Below are positions 7,504 through 16,174 of a stretch of 32,292 nucleotides of DNA, piece by piece. The position numbers were made by a program, and so were the translations under genes. The notes under the pieces were generated by a model, which was given only the letters and a program-made list of their open reading frames with translations, did not search any database and was not told where the DNA came from. The DNA is from Bacillota bacterium (GTDB taxonomy: Bacteria; Bacillota; Clostridia; Lachnospirales; CAG-274), in assembly GCA_017483905.1 (NCBI GenBank), contig JAFUUG010000300.1, positions 1-32,292 on the forward strand, read 5' to 3'. Position 1 is the stretch's first letter. The number at the start of each line of letters is the position of its first letter.

Positions 7504-8043
7504 GTGAACGCTTTAAGAGAATATTATGAAAAAGAAGTAGTTAAGGCAATGACTGAAAAGTTTTCATACAGTAACGTAATGCAGGTGCCTAAGATCGAAA
7601 AGGTAGTTATAAACATGGGCCTTGGTGAAGCTAAAGAAAATCCTAAGGCTATTGAAAATGCGGTGAACGATATGGCTACTATCTCCGGTCAGAAGCCAAT
7701 CGTTACAAAAGCTAAAAAATCTATCGCTGCTTTCAAGCTTCGTCAGGGTATGCCTATCGGATGCAAGGTAACACTCAGAGGCGAGAAGATGTACAGCTTC
7801 GTAAACAGACTTATAAATCTTGCACTTCCTCGTGTCCGTGACTTCAGAGGTGTTAGTGCGGATTCTTTCGACGGAAGAGGAAACTACACTCTCGGTGTTA
7901 AAGAACAGCTTATGTTCCCTGAGATACAGTATGATAAGATAGATAAGATCAGAGGTATGGATATAGTATTTGTTACTACTGCCAATACTGATGAAGAGGC
8001 AAGAGAATTATTGAGATTATTCGGTATGCCATTTAAGAAATAA
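7504..8043 (+). CDS. rplE: 50S ribosomal protein L5 (GTG start)
   Basis: L5 binds 5S rRNA in the central protuberance. The product has 179 residues. Family sequences include [48 protein letters not shown], and near the end [18 protein letters not shown] with [14 protein letters not shown]. The start is GTG 7504, preceded by GAAAGGAGG (7487-7495). The first possible ATG lies 14 codons inside. Confidence 0.95.
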   Translation: MNALREYYEKEVVKAMTEKFSYSNVMQVPKIEKVVINMGLGEAKENPKAIENAVNDMATISGQKPIVTKAKKSIAAFKLRQGMPIGCKVTLRGEKMYSFVNRLINLALPRVRDFRGVSADSFDGRGNYTLGVKEQLMFPEIQYDKIDKIRGMDIVFVTTANTDEEARELLRLFGMPFKK

Positions 8044-8060
8044 TTATAGGAGGACAAACA

Positions 8061-8246
8061 ATGGCTAAGAAATCAATGGTGGTTAAACAGCAAAGAAAAG
8101 CTAAGTTCTCAACTCAGGCTTACACTCGCTGCCGTATATGCGGCAGACCACACGGTTATTTGAGAAAGTTCGGTATATGTCGTATTTGCTTCCGTGAATT
8201 AGCATACAAGGGTCAGATCCCGGGTGTTAAGAAAGCAAGCTGGTAA
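8061..8246 (+). CDS. rpsZ: 30S ribosomal protein S14, zinc-binding type Z
   Basis: S14 is a 30S head protein. This 61-residue form is the short zinc-binding version, with two CxxC pairs at Cys24/Cys27 and Cys40/Cys43 that bind one zinc ion. The conserved sequence is [25 protein letters not shown] and the end is GVKKASW. AGGAGG precedes the ATG. The non-zinc S14 that some Firmicutes carry as a zinc-starvation backup is not in this window. Confidence 0.96.
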   Translation: MAKKSMVVKQQRKAKFSTQAYTRCRICGRPHGYLRKFGICRICFRELAYKGQIPGVKKASW

Positions 8247-8270
8247 TCTTAGGAAGGAGGTCTATATAAA

Positions 8271-8672
8271 ATGTCAATGAATGATCCTATCGCAGATATG
8301 CTTACAAGAATAAGAAATGCCAATACTGCAAAACACAATACAGTTGATGTGCCTTCGTCTAAGATGAAAGTTGCTATTGCTGATATCTTAACTAAAGAGG
8401 GCTATGTAAAAGGATATGAAATGATCGAGGACGGCGTAAAGAAAACTATGCGCATTACCTTGAAATACGGTAAGGATAAGAACGAAAAGGTTATTTCCGG
8501 TATAAAGAGAATATCTAAACCGGGACTCAGAGTATATGCCAATTGCAGTGAGCTTCCTAAAGTTCTTGGCGGTCTCGGAACTGCTATCGTATCAACGAAC
8601 AAGGGTATCGTTACTGATAAAGAAGCAAGAAAATTAGGCGTTGGCGGAGAAGTAATAGCATTTGTATGGTAA
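8271..8672 (+). CDS. rpsH: 30S ribosomal protein S8
   Basis: S8 binds the central domain of 16S rRNA and, in E. coli, represses the spc operon at rplE. The product has 133 residues with [28 protein letters not shown], and the C-terminal signature [40 protein letters not shown] 8271 lies ten bases past AAGGAGG (8254-8260) and is preferred over the in-frame ATG 8277. Confidence 0.96.
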   Translation: MSMNDPIADMLTRIRNANTAKHNTVDVPSSKMKVAIADILTKEGYVKGYEMIEDGVKKTMRITLKYGKDKNEKVISGIKRISKPGLRVYANCSELPKVLGGLGTAIVSTNKGIVTDKEARKLGVGGEVIAFVW

Positions 8673-8702
8673 AATCGTATTAATCAAGGAGGTGCAAAAG
8701 AA

Positions 8703-9242
8703 ATGTCACGAATCGGTAAACTCCCTGTTGCAATTCCGGCAGGTGTTGAAATAAAACTCGAAGAGGGCAACGTGATAACGGTAAAAGGCCCTAAAGGTAC
8801 TTTGACTCGTAAATTAGTTGAGGATTTAAAGATCACTGTGGACAACGGTGAGATATCGGTCGAAAGACCAAATGATTTAAAGAGATATAAGTCTTTGCAC
8901 GGTCTTACAAGAACACTTATAAACAATATGGTTATCGGTGTTACTGAAGGATACAGCAAAGTTCTTGAGATAAATGGTGTAGGTTACAGAGCTGCAAAGA
9001 GCGGCAAGAAACTTACTCTTACACTCGGATACTCTCATCCTGTGGAGATGGAAGACCCTGAAGGTATCACTACTACGCTTGATGGTAACAAGATCACAGT
9101 ATCCGGTATAGATAAAGAAAAAGTAGGTCAGTTCGCTGCCGAAATAAGAAAGAAACGTCCGCCTGAACCTTACAAGGGCAAGGGTATCAAGTATGAGACC
9201 GAAACTATAAGACGTAAAGTTGGTAAGACAGGTAAGAAATAA
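8703..9242 (+). CDS. rplF: 50S ribosomal protein L6
   Basis: L6 lies near the sarcin-ricin loop and the factor-binding site. The product has 179 residues with [16 protein letters not shown] at the start, [34 protein letters not shown], and the C-terminal family signature [23 protein letters not shown]. It is a complete two-domain protein with AAGGAGG upstream. Confidence 0.96.
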   Translation: MSRIGKLPVAIPAGVEIKLEEGNVITVKGPKGTLTRKLVEDLKITVDNGEISVERPNDLKRYKSLHGLTRTLINNMVIGVTEGYSKVLEINGVGYRAAKSGKKLTLTLGYSHPVEMEDPEGITTTLDGNKITVSGIDKEKVGQFAAEIRKKRPPEPYKGKGIKYETETIRRKVGKTGKK

Positions 9243-9264
9243 TAAGTAAAGGAGTGATACTCTT

Positions 9265-9633
9265 ATGATTAGAAAGCAATCTCGTGCCATTGCAAGAGAA
9301 AAGCGTCATTTCAGAATCAGAAATAACGTCAAGGGTACGGCAGAAAGACCAAGATTGGCTGTATTCAGATCAAATCAGCATATATATGCTCAGATCATAG
9401 ATGATACTATCGGCAATACTTTAGCTGCTGCTTCTACTATGGAAGCCGATGTTAAGTCCAAAGTTGAAAAGACTTCAAACATTGATGCTGCTAAGGCTGT
9501 CGGTGAGGCTGTTGCCCGTAAGGCTCTCGATAAGGGCATAAACACTGTTGTGTTTGACAGAGGCGGTTATGTGTATCACGGCAAGGTTAAAGCCTTGGCT
9601 GATGCAGCAAGAGAAGCCGGTTTACAATTCTAA
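9265..9633 (+). CDS. rplR: 50S ribosomal protein L18
   Basis: L18 binds 5S rRNA together with L5. The product has 122 residues, with a basic N-terminus ([17 protein letters not shown]), then [31 protein letters not shown] and [27 protein letters not shown]. The ribosome binding site is AAAGGAG. Length and motifs are canonical. Confidence 0.96.
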   Translation: MIRKQSRAIAREKRHFRIRNNVKGTAERPRLAVFRSNQHIYAQIIDDTIGNTLAAASTMEADVKSKVEKTSNIDAAKAVGEAVARKALDKGINTVVFDRGGYVYHGKVKALADAAREAGLQF

Positions 9634-9649
9634 GTAAGGAGGAAGAATC

Positions 9650-10156
9650 TTGAGAGAGAAAATTGATGCAAGTACGCTCGATTTAAAAGATAAGGTCGTT
9701 ACTATCAAACGTGTAACTAAAGTTGTTAAGGGCGGCCGTACATTCAGATTTGCTGCATTGGTAGTTGTCGGTGACGAAGCAGGTCATGTAGGCGTTGGCT
9801 TAGGCAAGGCTACAGAAATACCTGATGCTATCCGCAAAGGCAAAGAAGATGCTATCAAGCATCTTGTGTATGTTGAGCGTACTCAGGATGACAGTATTTA
9901 TCATGAAACTATCGGCAAATTCGGAAGCGCAAGTGTTTTACTTAAACCGGCTCCCGAAGGTACAGGTGTTATCGCAGGCGGTCCTGCCCGTGCGGTAGTG
10001 GAACTTGCCGGTATCAGAAATATAAGAACTAAATCTTTAGGCTCAAATAACAAGCAGAACGTTGTAAGTGCTACACTTGCAGGTCTTGCGAGCATTACAA
10101 CTCCTGAACGTGTTGCAAGATTACGCGGTAAGAGCGTAGAAGAGATCTTGGGTTAA
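9650..10156 (+). CDS. rpsE: 30S ribosomal protein S5 (TTG start)
   Basis: S5 contributes to the mRNA entry helicase site and translational fidelity. The product has 168 residues with the N-terminal double-stranded RNA-binding fold [37 protein letters not shown], and the C-terminal [25 protein letters not shown] 9650 is the start: AAGGAGG (9636-9642) lies seven bases upstream, the encoded MREKIDAS matches relatives, and there is no nearby ATG. Confidence 0.95.
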   Translation: MREKIDASTLDLKDKVVTIKRVTKVVKGGRTFRFAALVVVGDEAGHVGVGLGKATEIPDAIRKGKEDAIKHLVYVERTQDDSIYHETIGKFGSASVLLKPAPEGTGVIAGGPARAVVELAGIRNIRTKSLGSNNKQNVVSATLAGLASITTPERVARLRGKSVEEILG

Positions 10157-10169
10157 GGAGGATACTACG

Positions 10170-10346
10170 ATGAGTTTGAAAATTACTTTAGTAAAATCAA
10201 CTATAGGTGCTATACCTAAACACAGAAAAACTGCCGAAGCTCTTGGTCTGAAGAAAACCAACAGAAGCGTTGTAAAAGAAGACAACGATGCTGTAAGAGG
10301 TATGATCAATCAGATAAGACATTTGGTAAAAGTTGAAGAGATCTGA
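10170..10346 (+). CDS. rpmD: 50S ribosomal protein L30
   Basis: L30 is a small ferredoxin-like 50S protein. The gene encodes 58 residues beginning [20 protein letters not shown], then [15 protein letters not shown] and [14 protein letters not shown], a complete and typical short bacterial L30. AAGGAGGA lies eight bases before the ATG, and the position between rpsE and rplO is the canonical one. Confidence 0.96.
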   Translation: MSLKITLVKSTIGAIPKHRKTAEALGLKKTNRSVVKEDNDAVRGMINQIRHLVKVEEI

Positions 10347-10366
10347 AAAAGGGAGGTGCATCTTAA

Positions 10367-10807
10367 ATGAATTTACATGATTTAAAACCGGCTGAAGGCT
10401 CTAATGCAAAGGCTTGGAGAAGAGGAAGAGGTCACGCATCGGGTAACGGTAAGACGGCAGGAAGAGGTCACAAGGGTCAGAACGCTCGCTCCGGCGGCGG
10501 TGTAAGACCGGGCTTCGAGGGTGGTCAGATGCCTCTTTACAGAAGAATACCAAAGAGAGGTTTCCATTGCAGAAACAGCAAGGAGATTGTTGCTATAAAT
10601 CTTGCTCACCTTAACGTATTTGATGACGGTGCTGTAGTTGACATCGCAGCTCTTCAGTCTAAGGGTTTATTAAGCAACCCAAGAGATGGTGTTAAAATAC
10701 TCGGTGTTGGCGAATTAAACAAGAAATTAACTGTAAAGGTTAATCAGTACAGCCATTCCGCTAAGGAAAAAATTGAAGCTGCAGGCGGAAAAGCAGAGGT
10801 GATCTAA
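10367..10807 (+). CDS. rplO: 50S ribosomal protein L15
   Basis: L15 is a late-assembly 50S protein with a long rRNA-penetrating N-terminal tail. The product has 146 residues with [12 protein letters not shown], the Gly/Arg-rich tail [21 protein letters not shown], and [17 protein letters not shown]. The ribosome binding site is GGGAGGTG. The stop codon shares one base with the secY start (TAATG), which couples the two genes. Confidence 0.96.
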   Translation: MNLHDLKPAEGSNAKAWRRGRGHASGNGKTAGRGHKGQNARSGGGVRPGFEGGQMPLYRRIPKRGFHCRNSKEIVAINLAHLNVFDDGAVVDIAALQSKGLLSNPRDGVKILGVGELNKKLTVKVNQYSHSAKEKIEAAGGKAEVI

Positions 10808-12057
10808 TGTTTTCCACTTTTGCAAACGCATGGAAGATAAAAGAGCTTCGTATGAGGCTTTTATATATGATTTTAGTTCTGGCAATAGTCAGATTGGGTA
10901 CACATATACCTGTTCCGGGCGTAAACCTTGAGGCTCTCCTCAATGCAGGCAACTCCGATGATATGGGTACGCTGCTCAGTCTGATGACAGGCGGAAGCTA
11001 CGGTACGATATTTGCTATGGGTATCGGTCCTTACATCAATGCTTCTATCATCATGCAGCTTCTTACAGTAGCTATCCCAAAACTTGAACAGATAAGCAAA
11101 GAAGGCGAAGAGGGAAGAAAGAAGATAAACCAGTATACAAGGATCGCCGCTGTGGCTCTTGCATTCCTTCAGGGTGCAGGTCAGGTATATTCGGTAAGAA
11201 GTGTATTTACACATCAGAATTTCTTCGTTTATGCCGTTGCGCTTTGTGCTATGGTAACAGGTACTATCTTTATTATGTGGCTCGGTGAAAGACTTACCGA
11301 AAACGGAATAGGAAACGGTTCTTCTTTCATCATCTTTGCCAACATTCTTTCGGGTATACCTAATGCCGTATATTCATTATATGTAGAGGCTCAGGACTCC
11401 GGTGCCGAGGGTTGGGTAAAAGTTGCGGTAATTCTTGCCGTATTTGCACTGCTCGTTGCATTCGTTGTATTTGTTCAGGACGGCGAAAGACGTATCCCTG
11501 TTCAATATTCAAGGAAAATGGTCGGAAAAAGAGTCTTTGGCGGTCAGAGTACCTTTATTCCTATAAAGGTAAATATCGCCGGTGTTATGTCTATAATCTT
11601 TGCTATATCTTTATTGCAGTTCCCACAGACTATATATCAGTTATTCGGGGTGGAAATGCTTAAAGATGTTGTGGATACGCTTTCAATAACCAAGCCTGTA
11701 GGTGCTATTCTCTATATTGTGCTTATATTCTGTTTTACATTCTTCTATACTTCATTTGCTTTCAATCCTGTAGAGGTTGCGGAAAATATGAAGAAAAGCG
11801 GTGGTGCTATACCCGGCGTAAGACCAGGCAAGCCTACATCGGATTATATCCAGGATATTGTAAACAGAGTTTCACTTTTCGGTGCTATTGCTTATGCACT
11901 GATCGCTATGGCTCCTGTTGTTATGCAGTGGTTATTTAACATTAATGTCGGTTTCGGTGGTACAACACTTCTTATCGTAACGGGTGTTGCTCTCGAAATA
12001 GTTAAACAGCTTGAATCAAGACTCCTTATGCGTCATTACAAGGGATTCTTGAATTGA
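10807..12057 (+). CDS. secY: Protein translocase subunit SecY
   Basis: SecY is the pore-forming subunit of the SecYEG channel in the cytoplasmic membrane. The product has 416 residues and about ten hydrophobic helices. Family marks seen are RLGTHIPVPGV near residue 38, TGGSYGTIFAMGIGPYINASIIMQLL in the plug and TM2 region, RLTENGIGNGSSFIIFANI, the cytoplasmic loop GERRIPVQYSRKMVG, and GGAIPGVRPGKPTSDYI in the C5 loop that meets SecA or the ribosome. It is slightly shorter than the ~430-residue average but appears complete. Confidence 0.96.
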   Translation: MFSTFANAWKIKELRMRLLYMILVLAIVRLGTHIPVPGVNLEALLNAGNSDDMGTLLSLMTGGSYGTIFAMGIGPYINASIIMQLLTVAIPKLEQISKEGEEGRKKINQYTRIAAVALAFLQGAGQVYSVRSVFTHQNFFVYAVALCAMVTGTIFIMWLGERLTENGIGNGSSFIIFANILSGIPNAVYSLYVEAQDSGAEGWVKVAVILAVFALLVAFVVFVQDGERRIPVQYSRKMVGKRVFGGQSTFIPIKVNIAGVMSIIFAISLLQFPQTIYQLFGVEMLKDVVDTLSITKPVGAILYIVLIFCFTFFYTSFAFNPVEVAENMKKSGGAIPGVRPGKPTSDYIQDIVNRVSLFGAIAYALIAMAPVVMQWLFNINVGFGGTTLLIVTGVALEIVKQLESRLLMRHYKGFLN

Positions 12058-12070
12058 TATATGTCTTATT

Positions 12071-12094
12071 CCCGGAGATGTTATTTTCTCCGGG
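12071..12094 (+). promoter_or_regulatory. Hairpin in the secY-adk spacer
   Basis: CCCGGAGA (12071-12078) and TCTCCGGG (12087-12094) are perfect 8-bp arms around eight bases, 13 bp after the secY stop. No T-run follows, so a full terminator is unlikely. It may be a partial attenuator or an mRNA processing/stabilising stem that lowers expression of adk relative to the ribosomal genes; this is inference. Confidence 0.45.
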
Positions 12095-12162
12095 TAACAT
12101 ATTATTAAACAGTAAAATTTGATTTATGCAATGTTTTTTAAACAGGAGAAAGGAAGTACATT

Positions 12163-12804
12163 ATGAGGCTTGTACTTATTGGCTGTCCCGGTGCCGGGAA
12201 AGGTACACAGGCAAAAGTAATATCGAAACATTTCGGACTTGCTCATATATCTACGGGTGATCTGCTCAGAAATGAGATAGCTCAGAAAACTGAACTCGGT
12301 CTGAAGATAACTCATATAATGGAATCGGGCAAGCTCGTTAGCGATGAGATAGTTTCTGAATTATTGATGAAGAGAGTTAAGGAAGACGATTGCAAAAACG
12401 GATATATCCTTGACGGATATCCAAGAAATGTCGCTCAGGCTGATAACCTCGAAAAGACACTTGGCAATATGGACAAGGTGATATATATTCAGGTCGAAGA
12501 CGGCATCATAATAGAGAGAATGTCGGGAAGAAGAGGCTGCCCTAAGTGCGGTCAGATGTATCATGAAAAATACAATCCGCCTAAGAAAGCCGGTATATGT
12601 AATGAATGCGGTACGCAGCTCGTCCAGAGGAAAGATGACGTGGAGGAGACTGTTAAGCACAGACTTGAGGTATATCATAATGAGACTTCGCCGATAATTG
12701 AATATTATGATAAAAAACATATTCTCTACAAGGTGAACGGAGTTGGCGATATTGACAAAATCAGTGCCGAAATCATCGGTGTTCTTGAATCATTCAACAA
12801 ATAA
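12163..12804 (+). CDS. adk: Adenylate kinase
   Basis: This enzyme catalyses ATP + AMP to two ADP in the cytoplasm. The product has 213 residues. The P-loop GCPGAGKGTQ lies at residues 7-16, ISTGDLLR and GYILDGYPRN form the AMP-binding and catalytic parts, and the long LID domain carries a four-cysteine zinc site at Cys126, Cys129, Cys146 and Cys149, as in Gram-positive adenylate kinases. Small departures from the commonest motif are Cys in place of Pro in the P-loop and GYPRN in place of GFPRT. It follows secY, its usual neighbour, after a 105-bp spacer. Confidence 0.95.
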   Translation: MRLVLIGCPGAGKGTQAKVISKHFGLAHISTGDLLRNEIAQKTELGLKITHIMESGKLVSDEIVSELLMKRVKEDDCKNGYILDGYPRNVAQADNLEKTLGNMDKVIYIQVEDGIIIERMSGRRGCPKCGQMYHEKYNPPKKAGICNECGTQLVQRKDDVEETVKHRLEVYHNETSPIIEYYDKKHILYKVNGVGDIDKISAEIIGVLESFNK

Positions 12805-12863
12805 GTATAGTATTAAGTATATATAATTTGGATATTATTACTATGGAAATAGGGGTGATTTTC

Positions 12864-13145
12864 TTGTATAATATAGGTCAGATCGTTTTTTCTAAATGCG
12901 GCAGAGATAAAGGCATGGCATTTATGGTCGTTGACATGGATGAAAATTTCCTTTATATAGCCGACGGAAAGCTGAGAAAACTTTCAAAACCGAAGAAAAA
13001 GAAGTTTAAGCATATACAAGCTGTCAATAAAATCGACCCTGAAATACAAAAGAAGATTCAGAACGGTCTTTATTTAAAAGACTCTGATATAAGGACTGCT
13101 TTAAAGGATTATATAAAAGAAGATGCCGAAAATGCGGATTCTTGA
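12864..13145 (+). CDS. KOW-domain RNA-binding protein (L14e-like)
   Basis: This is a small cytoplasmic protein of the family found in Clostridia between adk/map and infA, presumed to bind RNA or ribosomes. The precise function is unknown. From TTG 12864 the product has 93 residues: MYNIGQIVFSKCGRDKGMAFMVV is the KOW-like barrel start, followed by a lysine-rich stretch KLSKPKKKKFKHIQ and an acidic C-terminus. The TTG is preferred over in-frame ATGs at 12828 and 12843 because AGGGGTGAT (12851-12859) is spaced only for it and the family begins at GQxVxSKxGRDKG. The map gene that normally precedes it is absent. Confidence 0.8.
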   Translation: MYNIGQIVFSKCGRDKGMAFMVVDMDENFLYIADGKLRKLSKPKKKKFKHIQAVNKIDPEIQKKIQNGLYLKDSDIRTALKDYIKEDAENADS

Positions 13146-13177
13146 TATTGTCGATTTATTTAAGGAGGTTGTAAAGC

Positions 13178-13396
13178 TTGTCAAAAAATGATGTGATCGA
13201 AGTCGAGGGAACTGTCGTTGATAAGCTCCCAAATGCCGAATTTAAGGTAGAACTTGAAAACGGACATCAGATATTGGCTCATATATCAGGTAAACTGCGT
13301 ATGAACTTTATCCGAATAATTCCCGGCGACAAAGTGAAAGTTGAAATGTCTCCATACGATCTGTCAAAGGGCAGGATAACATGGAGAGATAAATAA
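13178..13396 (+). CDS. infA: Translation initiation factor IF-1 (TTG start)
   Basis: IF-1 occupies the A-site of the 30S subunit during initiation. The product has 72 residues and is an OB-fold: [27 protein letters not shown], then [19 protein letters not shown] and [15 protein letters not shown]. The start codon is TTG 13178, nine bases after AAGGAGG (13162-13168); the first ATG is at residue 42. A non-AUG start is notable here because IF-1 takes part in start-codon discrimination. Confidence 0.95.
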   Translation: MSKNDVIEVEGTVVDKLPNAEFKVELENGHQILAHISGKLRMNFIRIIPGDKVKVEMSPYDLSKGRITWRDK

Positions 13397-13414
13397 CGAA
13401 AGGAGTTACTTACT

Positions 13415-13528
13415 ATGAAGGTCAGACCATCAGTTAAACCTATGTGCGAAAAGTGCAGAGTTATCAAGAGAAAAGGTGCTATCAGAATTATCTGTGAAAA
13501 TCCTAAGCATAAGCAGAAACAAGGCTGA
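13415..13528 (+). CDS. rpmJ: 50S ribosomal protein L36
   Basis: L36 is the smallest 50S protein. The gene encodes 37 residues, [20 protein letters not shown] through NPKHKQKQG. The zinc ligands CxxC (Cys11, Cys14), Cys27 and His32 are all present, so this is the zinc-binding form. AAAGGAG precedes the ATG. Position between infA and rpsM is the canonical one. Confidence 0.96.
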   Translation: MKVRPSVKPMCEKCRVIKRKGAIRIICENPKHKQKQG

Positions 13529-13684
13529 TTTGCCGAGAGGATTTGTAATTATGGGTGCGAGAGGGGTATGACCCTTGAGAACCGAAAAGAAAAGGTACTG
13601 TTTGATATGGGCGCGGCTGCACCATATCCGTTACAAAATATCAAAATGACAAAAGTTATGTTATAAGTTAATAGGAGGTGCTAT
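13529..13684 (+). promoter_or_regulatory. Structured rpmJ-rpsM spacer, candidate alpha-operon leader
   Basis: This is the longest non-coding gap inside the superoperon, about 160 nt. It contains a hairpin with arms GATATGG (13604-13610) and CCATATC (13622-13628), extendable by two G-C pairs with one bulge, and a small GGGT/ACCC hairpin near 13565-13574. AGGAGG (13673-13678) ends it. In E. coli the mRNA just before rpsM is the S4 target that controls the alpha operon. The location here is the same, but the sequence is not recognisably that pseudoknot, so a regulatory role is inference. Confidence 0.4.
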
Positions 13685-13690
13685 TTGCAC

Positions 13691-14059
13691 ATGGCTCGTA
13701 TTGCGGGTGTAGATTTACCAAGAGAGAAACGTGTTGAGATAGGTCTTACTTATGTATATGGTATAGGTAGAGCAAGCTCAAACAGAATTTTAAAAGAAGC
13801 AGGAGTTAATCCTGATACAAGAGTCAGAGATCTTACAGATGATGAAGTAGCTAAAATAAGAGATGTCATCTCCGAATCTCAGACTGTTGAGGGTGATCTC
13901 AGAAGAGAAATAGCTCTTAACATCAAGCGTCTTACCGAAATAGGATGCTACAGAGGAATTCGTCACAGAAAAGGTCTTCCTGTAAGAGGTCAGAAAACAA
14001 AGACTAACGCAAGAACAAGAAAAGGTCCGAGAAGAACTGTTGCGAATAAGAAAAAATAA
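13691..14059 (+). CDS. rpsM: 30S ribosomal protein S13
   Basis: S13 is a 30S head protein touching the P-site tRNA and forming bridges with L5. The product has 122 residues starting [26 protein letters not shown] and including [29 protein letters not shown] use ATG 13691 because families begin MARIAGVD. An in-frame TTG at 13685 would add two residues and is better spaced from AGGAGG (13673-13678), so it is a real alternative in an operon that uses TTG repeatedly. Confidence 0.94.
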   Translation: MARIAGVDLPREKRVEIGLTYVYGIGRASSNRILKEAGVNPDTRVRDLTDDEVAKIRDVISESQTVEGDLRREIALNIKRLTEIGCYRGIRHRKGLPVRGQKTKTNARTRKGPRRTVANKKK

Positions 14060-14083
14060 TCTTTTTAGGAGGTTCCCATTAAA

Positions 14084-14485
14084 ATGGCTAAGAAAACAGT
14101 TAAAAAGACTGTCGGTCGCAGACGTCGTGACAGAAAAGTCGTTGAACGCGGTCAGGCTCATATACAGTCTACTTTCAATAATACTATTGTAACAATTACA
14201 GATGCTGCCGGAAACGCTCTTTCATGGGCAAGTGCAGGTGAATTGGGTTTCAGAGGTTCAAGAAAATCTACTCCTTATGCTGCTCAGATGGCTGCTGAAA
14301 AGGCTGCTACCGCTGCTAAGGATTACGGTCTGAGAACTGTTGAGGTTTTCGTAAAAGGACCGGGATCGGGACGTGAAGCTGCTATAAGAGCATTACAGGT
14401 AGCAGGTCTTGATGTGACTATGATCAAAGACGTTACTCCTGTGCCTCACAACGGCTGCAGACCACCAAAACGTAGAAGAGTATGA
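14084..14485 (+). CDS. rpsK: 30S ribosomal protein S11
   Basis: S11 lines the 30S platform near the mRNA exit. The product has 133 residues, with [60 protein letters not shown], and the end [24 protein letters not shown] precedes the start. Confidence 0.97.
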   Translation: MAKKTVKKTVGRRRRDRKVVERGQAHIQSTFNNTIVTITDAAGNALSWASAGELGFRGSRKSTPYAAQMAAEKAATAAKDYGLRTVEVFVKGPGSGREAAIRALQVAGLDVTMIKDVTPVPHNGCRPPKRRRV

Positions 14486-14515
14486 TCATTTATTATATTT
14501 ACGGAGGTAGCATAA

Positions 14516-15106
14516 ATGGCAAGAGATAGAGTTCCTGTGCTTAAAAGATGCAGATATTTGGGCATCGATCCTGTTGTGCTTGGTGTAACGAAGAAAAAAA
14601 GCAAGCGTAACAGAGTGATGAGAAAATTAAGCGAATATGGTGTACAGTTAAAAGAAAAACAGAAAGTTAAATTTATATACGGCGTACTTGAAAAACAGTT
14701 CAGAAATTATTACGAAAAAGCTGATAAGATGCAGGGTATCACCGGTGAAAACTTACTTATGATGCTTGAATTAAGACTTGACAATGTTGTTTACAGACTT
14801 GGACTTGGAAGAACAAGAAAAGAAGCAAGACAGGTCGTTCGTCATAATCTTGTGACTGTAAACGGAAACAAGGTAAATATTCCTTCATATCAGGTAAAGG
14901 TCGGAGATGTGATCGAAGTAAAGGAAAGCAAGAAAGACCTTGAAAGATTCAAGCAGACACTTGAAATTACAAATTCAAGACTTGTTCCCGAATGGCTCAG
15001 TGCCGACAAGGATAACTTAAAAGGTAATATACTTACTCTCCCTAAGAGAGAGCAGCTTGACTTACCTGTAAATGAAACACTTATTGTCGAGCTTTACTCG
15101 AAGTGA
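14516..15106 (+). CDS. rpsD: 30S ribosomal protein S4
   Basis: S4 is a primary assembly protein and a translational autoregulator in several bacteria. The product has 196 residues. The start MARDRVPVLKRCRYLGIDP, the segment KFIYGVLEKQFRNYYEKA, and the S4 RNA-binding domain LELRLDNVVYRLGLGRTRKEARQVVRHNLVTVNGNKVNIPSYQVKVGD (about residues 84-132) are seen. Only one of the cysteines of the zinc-binding form is left near the N-terminus, so this is a non-zinc S4. GGAGG precedes the ATG. Confidence 0.96.
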   Translation: MARDRVPVLKRCRYLGIDPVVLGVTKKKSKRNRVMRKLSEYGVQLKEKQKVKFIYGVLEKQFRNYYEKADKMQGITGENLLMMLELRLDNVVYRLGLGRTRKEARQVVRHNLVTVNGNKVNIPSYQVKVGDVIEVKESKKDLERFKQTLEITNSRLVPEWLSADKDNLKGNILTLPKREQLDLPVNETLIVELYSK

Positions 15107-15156
15107 TCTGATTTATTTGTATCTGAAAATAATGAGATTAAATATTCATCTGTAAG

Positions 15157-15180
15157 AAGATATATAAGACGATATATTTT
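15157..15180 (+). promoter_or_regulatory. Hairpin abutting the rpoA ribosome binding site
   Basis: AAGATATAT (15157-15165) pairs with ATATATTTT (15172-15180) over nine bases with one G-U pair and a six-base loop. It stops exactly where AAGGAGG (15181-15187) begins. The stem is weak (A-T rich) and could tune access to the rpoA start; this is inference from position. Confidence 0.4.
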
Positions 15181-15195
15181 AAGGAGGTTCAATGA

Positions 15196-16155
15196 ATGTT
15201 GGAATTTGATAAACCTCGCATTGAGATTGCCGAGATTTCACCGGATAAGAAATACGGAAGATTTGTCCTCGAACCGCTGGAGAGAGGATACGGAACGACT
15301 CTTGGCAATTCATTAAGAAGGATTTTACTCTCGTCTCTTCCGGGCGTTGCTGTAAGTAATGTGAAGATCGATGGTGCTCCTCATGAATTCAGTATGCTTC
15401 CGGGCGTTAAAGAAGACGTTACCGAGATCATTTTAAATCTTAAAAATCTTGCGATAAAGAGTAACAACAATGAAAATCACGAATTCAAGGCTTATATAGA
15501 GGCTACGGGCGATTGTGAAGTCACTGCGGGTGATATTAAGGTCGATCCCGATATAGAGATAATCAATCCCGATCTTCATATAGCAACATTAAGCGGCGGA
15601 AGTGAAAGCAAATTATATGCAGAGATCACTATTACTAAGGGCAGAGGCTATGTGGAAGCATCAAAAAACAAGAAAGCCGATCAGCCTTACAGATTGATCC
15701 CTGTTGATTCTCTTTATACTCCGGTAAGAAGAGTAAATTTCGCGGTTGAAGATACAAGAGTTGGTCAGATTACAGATTATGATAAACTTACATTTGAAGT
15801 ATGGACAGACGGTACTATAACTCCCGATGATGCTGTGAGCCTGGGAGCAAAGATACTTACGGAACACCTCAATCTCTTTGTAGATCTTTCGGACAGTGCA
15901 AAGAATGCCGAGATAATGGTCGAAAAGGAAGAGGGTCAGAAAGAAAAAGTGCTTGAACTTAGCATTGAAGAACTTGATTTGTCTGTTCGTTCTTACAACT
16001 GTTTGAAGAGAGCAGGTATCAACACTGTTGAAGACCTTGCAAACAAGACAGAGGACGATATGATGAAGGTGCGTAACCTTGGTCGCAAGTCCCTTGAAGA
16101 AGTGCTTAACAAGCTGGCTGAACTCGGACTTTCACTCAGTCCGGGGGATGAATGA
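15196..16155 (+). CDS. rpoA: DNA-directed RNA polymerase subunit alpha
   Basis: Alpha nucleates RNA polymerase assembly and contacts promoter DNA and activators. The product has 319 residues. The N-terminal dimerisation domain (to about residue 230) shows [28 protein letters not shown] and [15 protein letters not shown]. The C-terminal domain (about 250-319) reads [26 protein letters not shown] with the helix-hairpin-helix [19 protein letters not shown] lies eight bases before ATG 15196. Confidence 0.97.
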   Translation: MLEFDKPRIEIAEISPDKKYGRFVLEPLERGYGTTLGNSLRRILLSSLPGVAVSNVKIDGAPHEFSMLPGVKEDVTEIILNLKNLAIKSNNNENHEFKAYIEATGDCEVTAGDIKVDPDIEIINPDLHIATLSGGSESKLYAEITITKGRGYVEASKNKKADQPYRLIPVDSLYTPVRRVNFAVEDTRVGQITDYDKLTFEVWTDGTITPDDAVSLGAKILTEHLNLFVDLSDSAKNAEIMVEKEEGQKEKVLELSIEELDLSVRSYNCLKRAGINTVEDLANKTEDDMMKVRNLGRKSLEEVLNKLAELGLSLSPGDE

Positions 16156-16174
16156 TAGATAAGGAGGTTTAAGA

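Noticed and set aside
12071-12094. The secY-adk hairpin as an intrinsic terminator
   Set aside because: The stem is strong but no T-run follows, and downstream genes of the same superoperon have no clear promoter.
15192-15209. A five-codon frame (ATG 15192) overlapping the rpoA start, considered as a leader peptide
   Set aside because: It starts only four bases from AAGGAGG and four bases before the rpoA ATG; it is most likely chance from the sequence AATGAATG.
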